A stretch of DNA of 64,000 nt, taken from positions 1 to 64,000 of the forward strand of contig JANRKD010000004.1 of assembly GCA_033763655.1 (NCBI GenBank), in the 5' to 3' direction. A program made the position numbers and the translations under genes. Below the pieces are notes generated by a model, which was given only the letters and a program-made list of their open reading frames with translations, searched no databases and was not told the origin of the DNA. How positions within the stretch are numbered: position 1 is the first letter of the stretch; each line of letters starts with the position of its first letter. Shown in pieces: positions 34,775 to 42,324 of this stretch. The DNA comes from QFOX01 sp033763655 (GTDB taxonomy: Bacteria > Pseudomonadota > Alphaproteobacteria > Rickettsiales > UBA3002).

Positions 34775-35207
34775 ACAATAATTTCAAATTAAGCAGAATG
34801 CCCAGTAGCAACTGTAGCGCATTCCACCACAAAGCGGTGTGACGATTGCGTGAAATTTGCGGTTATCCGGTTACCGCTCCTTCACCGTCCCTACTCCAAA
34901 TCTGCTTGCAATTGCTGTGTTTTGGCCTATAAACCCACCTCCTTCGCGCAGGTGCGCGGGGGACATTGGTGCCCTTATGGTGTCATTGCGAATGGCGGTT
35001 TTTATGATCCCGTCATCCCGGGCTCGTCCCGGGATCCCCAGAAGAAGGCTGCGAAAGCACGCTTCAGGAGATCCCGGCATAAAGCCGGGATGACAGCCTA
35101 CTTTTAACCGCTGCGTAATGACAAAGCCTACGGCACCAGTGCTATCAACCCTAACCAAGACTGCCGCTTTATCGTGAATAGAGCCGCAGATGAGAAAGAC
35201 CTATTTC
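34775..35207. other. Gap upstream of rpsA with a palindromic repeat
   Basis: No gene is supported. The stretch contains one copy of repeat family A (35011-35094) and a lone GTCATTGCGAATGGCGG fragment at 34982. The rpsA promoter should lie close to its start, around 35100-35180, but no clear -35/-10 pair is seen. Confidence 0.5.
35011..35094. repeat. Palindromic repeat family A, copy 1
   Basis: The unit starts GTCATCCCGGGCTCGTCCC and ends GCCGGGATGAC, with inverted ends of about 10 bases. It is similar to copies at 38989-39092 and 54223-54325. Confidence 0.75.
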
Positions 35208-36986
35208 ATGGCACAATCCGCAACCGTCCGTAAGGAAGACTTCAAAGACCAGAATTTCAGCACCGGCGAAAGCTTCGCCGACCTTTTTGAAAACAGCGCC
35301 GCCGGCAAAGTGGCCGAGGGCAGCGTGGTGCGCGGCACCATCGTCGGCATCGAAAAAGACCTCGCCATCCTCGACGTGGGCTTAAAGTCCGAAGGCCGCA
35401 TTCCCCTCAAAGAATTCTCGGTAGCCGGTCAGCCCGCCGAAGTACGTATCGGCGACCAGTACGACATTTACATCGAGCGCATCGAAGACCGCCACGGTGA
35501 AGCGCAACTGAGCCGTGAGAAGGCCCTGCGCGAAGAAGCGTGGATTAAACTCGAAGAAATCCACAAAAACCAAACCAAAATCGAAGGCGTCATCTTTGGC
35601 CGCGTGAAGGGCGGCTTCACGGTCGATATTAAAGGCGCCGTCGCCTTCCTGCCCGGCTCGCAGGTCGATATCCGCCCGATCAAGGACATCACCCCGCTGA
35701 TGAACATTCCGCAGCCGTTCCTGATTCTGAAAATGGATCGCCGCCGTGGCAACATCGTGGTCAGCCGCCGGGCGATTATGGAAGAGTCGCGCGCTGAGGC
35801 CCGTGGCATGCTGCTCGATAAAATCGCCGAGGGCCAGATTCTCGACGGTATCGTGAAAAACATCACCGATTACGGCGCCTTTATCGATATGGGCGGCGTT
35901 GATGGGCTGCTGCACGTCACCGATATTTCGTGGAAACGCATCAACCACCCGTCGGAAGTGTTTGCGATTGGCGATGCCGTGCGGGTGATTGTCACCAAGT
36001 TCGACGCGGAAACCAAGCGTATTTCGCTGGGCATGAAGCAGCTCGACAGCAACCCGTGGGAAGGCGTCAGCCATAAGTTCACCCCGGGCGAGCGCCTCAA
36101 GGGCAAAATCACCAACATCACCGATTACGGCGCGTTTGTGGAGCTGGATTCGGGCGTCGAAGGCCTTGTGCATGTCAGCGAAATGAGCTGGACGAAAAAG
36201 AACGTCCACCCCTCGAAACTGGTGCAGACCGGTCAGGAAGTCGAAGTGCAGGTGCTCGATGTGGATGCCACCAAACACCGCATCAGCCTCGGCATGAAAC
36301 AGTGCATCGACAACCCATGGAACAGCTTTGCCGCGAATTTCCATGAGGGCGATATCATCGAGGGCGAAGTGCGCAACATCACCGATTTCGGGCTGTTTGT
36401 CGGCCTGAAAGGTGAAATTGACGGCCTCGTGCATCATTCCGATATCAGCTGGGATCAGCCCGGCGAGGAAGCCATCAAAACCTTCAAGAAAGGTGACATG
36501 GTTTCGGCCCGCATCCTCGTGGTCGATATCGAGAAAGAGCGCATCAGCCTGGGCATCAAGCAACTGAGCGAGAACCCTGCCGGTGACACGCTTTCGGCCT
36601 ATAAAAAAGGCGATGTCGTGACCTGCAAAATCACCGCCGTCGAGCGTGACGGCATCGAGGTCGAGCTTGCGGAAGGGGTCAAATCCTACATCAAGAAAAA
36701 CGAACTGAGCCGCGATCGTCAGGATCAACGCCCCGAGCGTTTTGCTGTCGGTGACCGTGTCGATGCGAAAGTGGTCAGCGTCGATAAGAAAACCAGCAAA
36801 GTCAGCGTCTCGATCAAAGTGCTTGAGCAAGACGAGCACAAGCGCGCCATCGAAGAGTATGGCTCGTCGGATTCGGGCGCGTCGCTGGGCGATATTCTCG
36901 GTGCAGCGATTCAGGAGGCTTCGGCTTCCAAAAAGCCTGCCGCCAAGAAAAAAGCCAAAGCCGACGACGCCGAGGACGCGGCGTAA
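35208..36986 (+). CDS. rpsA: 30S ribosomal protein S1
   Basis: S1 binds mRNA leaders and assists translation initiation. The 592-residue protein has six S1 OB-fold repeats; the repeated signature is DYGAF(V/I)..GVEGL(V/L)HVS..SW with variations (DYGAFIDMGGVDGLLHVTDI, DYGAFVELDSGVEGLVHVSE, DFGLFVGLKGEIDGLVHHSD), each with KFDAETKRISLGMKQL-type ends. The first two repeats are diverged, as in all S1. An Ala/Lys-rich tail (KKPAAKKKAKADDAEDAA) ends it. I choose the ATG at 35208 with GAGAAAG upstream; an ATG at 35190 would add six residues. A downstream inverted repeat (GTGGGTGGCG at 36994 with CGCCACCCAC at 37046) could be its hairpin terminator. Confidence 0.98.
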   Translation: MAQSATVRKEDFKDQNFSTGESFADLFENSAAGKVAEGSVVRGTIVGIEKDLAILDVGLKSEGRIPLKEFSVAGQPAEVRIGDQYDIYIERIEDRHGEAQLSREKALREEAWIKLEEIHKNQTKIEGVIFGRVKGGFTVDIKGAVAFLPGSQVDIRPIKDITPLMNIPQPFLILKMDRRRGNIVVSRRAIMEESRAEARGMLLDKIAEGQILDGIVKNITDYGAFIDMGGVDGLLHVTDISWKRINHPSEVFAIGDAVRVIVTKFDAETKRISLGMKQLDSNPWEGVSHKFTPGERLKGKITNITDYGAFVELDSGVEGLVHVSEMSWTKKNVHPSKLVQTGQEVEVQVLDVDATKHRISLGMKQCIDNPWNSFAANFHEGDIIEGEVRNITDFGLFVGLKGEIDGLVHHSDISWDQPGEEAIKTFKKGDMVSARILVVDIEKERISLGIKQLSENPAGDTLSAYKKGDVVTCKITAVERDGIEVELAEGVKSYIKKNELSRDRQDQRPERFAVGDRVDAKVVSVDKKTSKVSVSIKVLEQDEHKRAIEEYGSSDSGASLGDILGAAIQEASASKKPAAKKKAKADDAEDAA

Positions 36987-36993
36987 GCGCATT

Positions 36994-37063
36994 GTGGGTG
37001 GCGTATCGTGGGGGTGGGTGAGTAGCAAAACACCCCTCTCGCTTTCGCCACCCACTCACCCCC
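36994..37063 (+). terminator. Inverted repeat after rpsA
   Basis: GTGGGTGGCG at 36994-37003 pairs with CGCCACCCAC at 37046-37055. A GGGGGTG/CACCCCC pair nearby could strengthen the structure. No T-run follows, so it may attenuate or protect the mRNA end instead of terminating. Confidence 0.35.
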
Positions 37064-37079
37064 GACCACACGGTCATTT

Positions 37080-38009
37080 ATGCAGCCCATCAGCGACCTT
37101 CTCATCGACCGCAAGCGCTTAAAGGCCCGTCTGGCCGGTTGGCGGATGCTGGCACTGTTCGCGGTTTTTGGCGTTGCCGCTTACCTGTTCGGCGGGCTTG
37201 AGCGCCACCGCCCCACCGGCATCGGCGCCGATTACATCGCCCAGATCACCATCGCCGACATCATGGTCGATGATGTTAAACGCGATGCGATGATGAAAGA
37301 CCTGCTGGAGGACGATCACGCCAAAGCGGTGCTGGTGCAGTTCGATTCCCCCGGCGGCACCACGGTCGGCGGCGAAACCATTTATCTCCAGCTCAAGGAA
37401 ATTGCCGCGAAAAAGCCCGTGGTTGGCGTCATGCGCACCCTCTGCGCTTCGGCGTGTTACATGGCGTCGCTCGGCACCGACCATGTCGTCGCCCGCGAAG
37501 GCACGCTCACCGGCTCGATTGGCGTCCTGCTGCAAAGCTTCGAGGTCAGCCGGCTGGCTGACAAGCTGGGCATCACCCCCATCACCGTTAAATCCGGGGC
37601 GATGAAAGACGTGCCGAGCATCGGCGAGCCGTTCACCGAATCGCAGCGCGCGGTATTGGCCGAGACCATTAGCGACGCTTACGGGCATTTCGTGCGCCTG
37701 ATTGTCGCCCGGCGGAAAATGGACGAGGAAACCGTGCGTAAACTGGCGGATGGGCGGGTCTATACCGGCAATCAGGCGTTCGGGCTGAAGCTGATTGACG
37801 GCATCGGCGGAACGGACGAAGCCCTGCGCTGGCTTCGGGAACAACGTAAAATCAGCCCACGGTTAAAAATCCAGGAAATCGAGCCGGAGCGCGAGATTTC
37901 GTCGATCTGGGAGACACTTGCCCAGAGCAGCGGCGTAAAAATATTCGGCCATTCGGCAGTAGGGCTTGACGGGCTGGTTAGCATCTGGCATCCTTCCCTC
38001 ACGCAATAA
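37080..38009 (+). CDS. sppA: Signal peptide peptidase SppA (S49)
   Basis: SppA cleaves leftover signal peptides in the membrane. The 309-residue protein has one N-terminal membrane helix (MLALFAVFGVAAYLFG), then an S49 protease domain: QFDSPGGTTVGGETIY, VGVMRTLCASACYMASLGTD (catalytic Ser), EGTLTGSIGVLLQ and ITVKSGAMKDV (catalytic Lys). It is the short form (one domain, about 300 aa) that is common in Alphaproteobacteria. It lies between rpsA and ihfB, 93 bp after rpsA and 24 bp before ihfB, as in many relatives. Confidence 0.94.
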   Translation: MQPISDLLIDRKRLKARLAGWRMLALFAVFGVAAYLFGGLERHRPTGIGADYIAQITIADIMVDDVKRDAMMKDLLEDDHAKAVLVQFDSPGGTTVGGETIYLQLKEIAAKKPVVGVMRTLCASACYMASLGTDHVVAREGTLTGSIGVLLQSFEVSRLADKLGITPITVKSGAMKDVPSIGEPFTESQRAVLAETISDAYGHFVRLIVARRKMDEETVRKLADGRVYTGNQAFGLKLIDGIGGTDEALRWLREQRKISPRLKIQEIEPEREISSIWETLAQSSGVKIFGHSAVGLDGLVSIWHPSLTQ

Positions 38010-38033
38010 CTGCATGATATAGCGAGAGAAACG

Positions 38034-38327
38034 ATGACAAAATCCGAACTCATCCAGCGTCTGGCCAAGCGTTACCCGCATCTTTATCAGCGTGACATTG
38101 AAGTGCTGGTCAACACCATGTTCAACGAAATCAGCACCGCCCTTGCTGAAGGCAACCGGGTTGAGCTGCGCGGGTTCGGCGCTTTCTCGGTGCGTGAGCG
38201 CGAGGCCCGCGCCGCCCGCAACCCCAAAAACGGCGCGATGGTCAGTGTCGGCAAACGCCACGCGATTTATTTCCGCACCGGCAAAGAACTGCGCGAACGC
38301 GTGACCGGCGTCATCCCGAAAGACTAG
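38034..38327 (+). CDS. ihfB: Integration host factor beta subunit
   Basis: The 97-residue HU/IHF fold protein begins MTKSELIQRLAKRYPHLYQR and carries the DNA-intercalating arm RNPKNGAMVSVGKRHAIYFR (the Pro is at the tip). The beta-subunit features include VELRGFGAFSVREREAR. IHF bends DNA at recombination, replication and sigma-54 promoter sites, which may assist the FlbD/RpoN system encoded elsewhere in the window. The ihfA partner is not in the window. It has a GAGAGAAACG site before the ATG. Confidence 0.95.
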   Translation: MTKSELIQRLAKRYPHLYQRDIEVLVNTMFNEISTALAEGNRVELRGFGAFSVREREARAARNPKNGAMVSVGKRHAIYFRTGKELRERVTGVIPKD

Positions 38328-38333
38328 GCCTGC

Positions 38334-38957
38334 GTGCCGACGCGCATTAAAAACTGCGGCCTCAGCACTCCCGAATCTATCGACTGCGCGGTGCGCACGG
38401 GGGCAAGCTTCGTTGGCTTTGTGCATCATGCATCCTCACCCCGCCACCTGACGCTTGCGCAGATGCGCGCACTGATTGCCCACACGGCGCAGCGCGTCAA
38501 AACCGTCGCCGTACTGGTTGACCCGGGCGACGACCTGCTTGCCGCCATCCGCGCCGCCGCGCCCGACTACCTGCAACTGCATGGCGTTTCAAGTCTCGCG
38601 CGCATTCAGGAAATCGCCACGCGCACGAAAAAACCCATCATCAGCGCGGTGGCGGTGCAAAGCCCACACGACCTGACGCTTGCCGCCACCCTCGAAGAAA
38701 TCAGCGACCACCTGTTATTCGATGCGGCACATGCTGGCAGCGGCCACGCCTTCGATTGGGGGTTGCTCAAAAACCTGCCGCTTAAAAAACCATGGTTTTT
38801 AGCTGGTGGCCTGACGGCAGAAACCGTCGCCGAGGCCATCCGCATCACACAAGCGCCGATGGTCGATGTCAGCAGCGGCATCGAAGAATCGCCGGGCAAA
38901 AAATCACTCGAAAAGATTGCAGCGTTCAATGCAGCTGTGCTACAGCCTTCGACATAA
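38334..38957 (+). CDS. trpF: Phosphoribosylanthranilate isomerase
   Basis: TrpF converts N-(5'-phosphoribosyl)anthranilate to CdRP in tryptophan synthesis. The 207-residue TIM barrel opens with RIKNCGLSTPESIDCAV, the catalytic Cys of the KICG motif (here IKNCG), and contains DYLQLHG and GLTAETVAEAI. The GTG at 38334 lies six bases after the ihfB stop and is the only good start. This is the first gene of the trpF-trpB-trpA series, though a 173-bp repeat-bearing gap separates it from trpB. Confidence 0.95.
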   Translation: MPTRIKNCGLSTPESIDCAVRTGASFVGFVHHASSPRHLTLAQMRALIAHTAQRVKTVAVLVDPGDDLLAAIRAAAPDYLQLHGVSSLARIQEIATRTKKPIISAVAVQSPHDLTLAATLEEISDHLLFDAAHAGSGHAFDWGLLKNLPLKKPWFLAGGLTAETVAEAIRITQAPMVDVSSGIEESPGKKSLEKIAAFNAAVLQPST

Positions 38958-38988
38958 CTCGCCACACAATTTGCGGTGCGGTTAGCCC

Positions 38989-39092
38989 GTCATCCCGGGC
39001 TCGTCCCGGGATCTCCTGCCACATGTCGTATATTTTCTGTAGAGAAGTTATACAGCGCATTTCGGGGGATCCCGGGACGAGCCCGGGATGAC
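38989..39092. repeat. Palindromic repeat family A, copy 2
   Basis: A 104-bp element with a perfect 24-bp inverted repeat: GTCATCCCGGGCTCGTCCCG at 38989 with the mirror CGGGACGAGCCCGGGATGAC ending at 39092. The 56-bp loop is AT-rich (TATATTTTCT). This is the most complete of three copies. It lies between trpF and trpB. Confidence 0.85.
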
Positions 39093-39130
39093 ATTTCTAA
39101 CTAAACCGTTTGCAGCGAATGAAAGAATAA

Positions 39131-40333
39131 ATGACTAAACCAAACACAGTTCCCGATTCAAACGGCCATTTCGGTATTTACGGCGGGCGCTACGTTTCCG
39201 AAACGCTAATGCCGCTGATTCTCGAAGTCGAGCGCGCCTACGCCGCCATGCGCGCGGATGCGGCGTTTCACGCGCAGTTCGATGATTTGATGAAGCATTA
39301 TGTCGGCAGGCCCAGCCCGCTCTATTTTGCGCAGCGGCTGACCGAGAAACTCGGCGGCGCGCAGATTTATTTCAAGCGCGACGAACTAAACCACACTGGC
39401 GCGCATAAAATCAACAACTGCATCGGTCAGGTGCTGCTCGCCATGCGCATGGGCAAAAAGCGCATCATCGCTGAAACCGGCGCCGGACAGCACGGCGTCG
39501 CCACCGCCACGGTTTGCGCGCGCTTCGGCCTGCAATGCGTCGTCTATATGGGCGCGAAGGATATGGAGCGGCAGAAGCCCAACGTCTTTCGCATGAAGCT
39601 GCTGGGCGCGGAAATTATCCCTGTCACCTCGGGCAGCCAAAGCCTGAAAGACGCGATGAACGAAGCCATGCGCGACTGGGTGACCAACGTCGCCGACACC
39701 TACTACCTCATTGGCACTGCTTCCGGCCCCCACCCATTCCCGATGATGGTGCGTGATTTTCAATCCGTGATCGGCAGCGAAGTGAAAGAAGAATTCCGCA
39801 CCCGCTTTGGAAAATTGCCCGATATGCTCGTCGCCTGCATCGGCGGTGGCAGCAATGCAATTGGCTTGTTCCATCCGTTCCTGAATGACCCGAGCGTGCA
39901 AATGGTCGCGGTCGAGGCTGCCGGGCACGGGCTTGATACGCCATTCCACGCCGCCTCGCTCACACGCGGTAGCCCCGGCGTGCTGCACGGCACCCGTACC
40001 TACCTGTTGCAAAACGCTGACGGGCAGATCACCGAGGCGCATTCCATTTCTGCCGGGCTGGATTACCCCGGCATCGGCCCCGAGCATGCGTGGCTGAAAG
40101 ATACAGGCCGCGTTGAATATGTCAGCGCGACCGATACCGAAGCCCTCGCCGCCTTCCAGACGCTGGCGCAAAGCGAGGGCATCCTCCCTGCACTCGAACC
40201 GGCACACGCCCTCGCCCATGTCCTGCGCTGCGCACCGCAATTGTCGCCCGAAAGCACGCTGGTGATGAATCTCTGTGGCCGGGGCGACAAGGATATTTTT
40301 ACCGTCGCCGAGGCGCTTGGGGTGACGTTATGA
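39131..40333 (+). CDS. trpB: Tryptophan synthase beta chain
   Basis: TrpB condenses indole and serine with pyridoxal phosphate. The 400-residue protein carries the PLP lysine in HTGAHKINNCIGQ, the phosphate-binding GGGSNAIG loop and the typical start FGIYGGRYVSETLMPLI. It also has GAGQHGVATATV and the C-terminal NLCGRGDKDIFTVAE. Its end overlaps trpA by four bases (ATGA), so the two chains of the complex are translationally coupled. All active-site residues expected by family are visible. Confidence 0.98.
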   Translation: MTKPNTVPDSNGHFGIYGGRYVSETLMPLILEVERAYAAMRADAAFHAQFDDLMKHYVGRPSPLYFAQRLTEKLGGAQIYFKRDELNHTGAHKINNCIGQVLLAMRMGKKRIIAETGAGQHGVATATVCARFGLQCVVYMGAKDMERQKPNVFRMKLLGAEIIPVTSGSQSLKDAMNEAMRDWVTNVADTYYLIGTASGPHPFPMMVRDFQSVIGSEVKEEFRTRFGKLPDMLVACIGGGSNAIGLFHPFLNDPSVQMVAVEAAGHGLDTPFHAASLTRGSPGVLHGTRTYLLQNADGQITEAHSISAGLDYPGIGPEHAWLKDTGRVEYVSATDTEALAAFQTLAQSEGILPALEPAHALAHVLRCAPQLSPESTLVMNLCGRGDKDIFTVAEALGVTL

Positions 40334-41121
40334 GCCGCATCGCCGAAATGTTCGCCCGCTGCAAGGCGGAAAACCGCGCCGCCTTCATCCCGTTTCTCAT
40401 GGGCGGCGACCCGACGCTTGCCACCTGCGCGGCGCTGCTTGATGCATTGCCTGAAGCCGGAGCCGACCTTATCGAACTCGGAATTCCCTTCTCCGACCCG
40501 ATGGCCGATGGGCCGGTGATTGCCGAAGCAGGCAAGCGCGCTCTGGCTGCGGGTGCTTCGCTGGCGGGCATCCTCGGACTCGCCCGCACATTTCGCGCGC
40601 AGCATGACACACCTCTGGTATTGATGGGCTACCTCAACCCGATTTACGTCTATGGCTACGCGCGCTTTGCAGCCGACGCGGCAGCAGCGGGCGTCGATGG
40701 CATCATTCTCGTGGATTTACCGCCCGAGGAAGCGGCGGAGCTTGAACCCATCCTGCGCCGCCATCATATCGCGCTGGTGCGGCTGATTGCGCCGACCTCG
40801 GTGCCGGATCGTCTGCCGCTACTGACCGCCGATGCCGGCGGCTATCTCTATTACGTCGCAATCACAGGTATCACTGGCGCAGGCAGCGCCACCCCAGCCG
40901 ATGTCGCGCAAAATATCGCGGCCATCCGTAGCACCACGGCGCTTCCCGTCTGCGTCGGATTCGGGATTAAAACTCCTGCCGATGTGAACGCCATGGCTGC
41001 CACAGCGGATGGGGTCGTGGTCGGCTCGGCGCTGGTAAAATTCATCCGCGAAACTAACGCCGACCTTGCCTCATGGCACGGCTATGTCCGCCGCCTCGCT
41101 GATGGCTGCCGCCGCGAGTGA
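40330..41121 (+). CDS. trpA: Tryptophan synthase alpha chain
   Basis: TrpA cleaves indole-3-glycerol phosphate and passes indole to TrpB through a tunnel. The 263-residue barrel has LIELGIPFSDPMADGPVI (catalytic Glu), the loop with MGYLNPIYVYGYARFA (catalytic Asp region, IILVDLPPEEA) and VGFGIKTPADV. Its 3' end overlaps the end of the convergent GS-like gene by 51 bp, an unusually long antisense overlap. No accD-folC pair follows, unlike in many Alphaproteobacteria. Confidence 0.97.
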   Translation: MSRIAEMFARCKAENRAAFIPFLMGGDPTLATCAALLDALPEAGADLIELGIPFSDPMADGPVIAEAGKRALAAGASLAGILGLARTFRAQHDTPLVLMGYLNPIYVYGYARFAADAAAAGVDGIILVDLPPEEAAELEPILRRHHIALVRLIAPTSVPDRLPLLTADAGGYLYYVAITGITGAGSATPADVAQNIAAIRSTTALPVCVGFGIKTPADVNAMAATADGVVVGSALVKFIRETNADLASWHGYVRRLADGCRRE

Positions 41122-41880
41122 TTCCCTGAAGCCAACCCGGCCCGATTTTCCATATTCCTGCGGCGGCGGCTCCAGATGTTCGCGCAGGCCGCGCACTACC
41201 CCCGAAAGCACCGCCGCGATGGCCGCCTGCGGGTCGGCGTTAGCGCAGGGGACGCGGTGCTCGATGCGCTTATCGTAAGGGTCGGGATGCATGGGAATGC
41301 GCAGCGCGCAATAGCGATTATTCACCCCCCAACCCGCAATTTTTGGCACATGGTCGATGTCGTTAAGTCGCGCGTAATCAGCTTCGTCGGGGAAAAATAC
41401 CGCCATATCCTGCGGCAGGGCGGCGAGCAGCCCGCCAAGGCTGTAGCGCAGATCGTCGCTCGTCCATTCCTCGGTTTTGTGATAGGCATTCACGCCCTGC
41501 CCATCTGCCAGATGCAGGTGCAGATGCAGACCGCTTGATGGCTGGTCGGCAAAGGGTTTGGCGGCAAAGCTCGCCTCGACCTGACGCCGCCGCGCGTATT
41601 TCTCGACAATCATGCGGATCGAGGCCAGCGTTACGACGAGGTTTTCCGGCGTTGTCACCCGCGTGACGATTTCATACTGATGCACGCCGCGTTCTTTTTC
41701 GATGCGTAAAATCGGCAGGCCTTCGTGGCGGAAGGCCTGTTCCACCGGCACCCAGAATTGCTCCATCGCGGCGGGTGAGGTGTCGCCAAGCTGCACATAG
41801 CACTCGATTTCCGCCGCCATTATCGGGGAAAGCGAAAACTCGTCAACCAATACAGATGTAAGTGCGTGAATCACCTGCAC
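41071..41880 (-). CDS. Compact glutamine-synthetase-like protein
   Basis: The 269-residue protein has only the catalytic half of a glutamine synthetase. Recognisable pieces are AAEIECYVQL (metal-binding ExE), ERGVHQYEIV (for GPGQHEI), SGLHLHLHLADG (for SGMHVHQSL), NNRYCALRIPMHPDP and RIEHRVPCANADPQAAIAAV (for RIEFR.PDPSANPYLA). The N-terminal beta-grasp domain that completes the active site between subunits is absent, and total length is about 60% of GlnA. It may act on another acid or amine, or be non-catalytic. Its 3' end overlaps trpA. The start at 41880 (ATG) has no strong ribosome site. Confidence 0.75.
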   Translation of the reverse strand: MQVIHALTSVLVDEFSLSPIMAAEIECYVQLGDTSPAAMEQFWVPVEQAFRHEGLPILRIEKERGVHQYEIVTRVTTPENLVVTLASIRMIVEKYARRRQVEASFAAKPFADQPSSGLHLHLHLADGQGVNAYHKTEEWTSDDLRYSLGGLLAALPQDMAVFFPDEADYARLNDIDHVPKIAGWGVNNRYCALRIPMHPDPYDKRIEHRVPCANADPQAAIAAVLSGVVRGLREHLEPPPQEYGKSGRVGFRESLAAAAISEAADIAVP

Positions 41881-41937
41881 GCATCCTTACAGGGAAGCCG
41901 ACAGGCAGGCAAGAACGAAGGAAACGGGCCGTGAACC

Positions 41938-42261
41938 CTACGCAACGTAGCTGTTCAGCCACTCCACCAACTGGCTTTTGGGCATCGACCCGACTTTGGT
42001 CGCGATCGCCTTACCGTCCTTGAACAGAATCATCGTCGGGATGCCGCGCACGCCGTATTTCTGCGGCGATTCGGGGTTCTGGTCGATATTGACCTTGGCG
42101 ACGGTCATTTTTCCGTCCATCTCTTTGGCGATTTCGTCGAGAATCGGGCCGACCTGCTTGCAGGGGCCGCACCACTCCGCCCAGAAATCCACCAGAATCG
42201 GCTGGCTGCTCGCCAGCACTGCCCCATCGAACTCATCGTCGGTAATGTGTTTCATTGCCAT
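41938..42261 (-). CDS. trxA: Thioredoxin
   Basis: This 107-residue protein has the classical active site WAEWCGPCKQVGPILDEIAK and the cis-proline loop GIPTMILFKDG. It is the main cytoplasmic disulfide reductase for ribonucleotide reductase and others. It lies downstream of addA on the same strand (63 bp). In many Alphaproteobacteria trxA follows addB-addA in this way, so the position is ancestral. A GAGGATAT ribosome site precedes the ATG. Confidence 0.97.
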   Translation of the reverse strand: MAMKHITDDEFDGAVLASSQPILVDFWAEWCGPCKQVGPILDEIAKEMDGKMTVAKVNIDQNPESPQKYGVRGIPTMILFKDGKAIATKVGSMPKSQLVEWLNSYVA

Positions 42262-42324
42262 ATATCCTCGCGTTATTTTTTGGGTTTCTCTTCCCCCATA
42301 CGGTAGAATCGAAGTGGCGGTGCG

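Noticed and set aside
35382..37055. Long antisense open frame over rpsA
   Set aside because: Produced by the repetitive codon pattern of the S1 domains; the sense frame is clearly rpsA.
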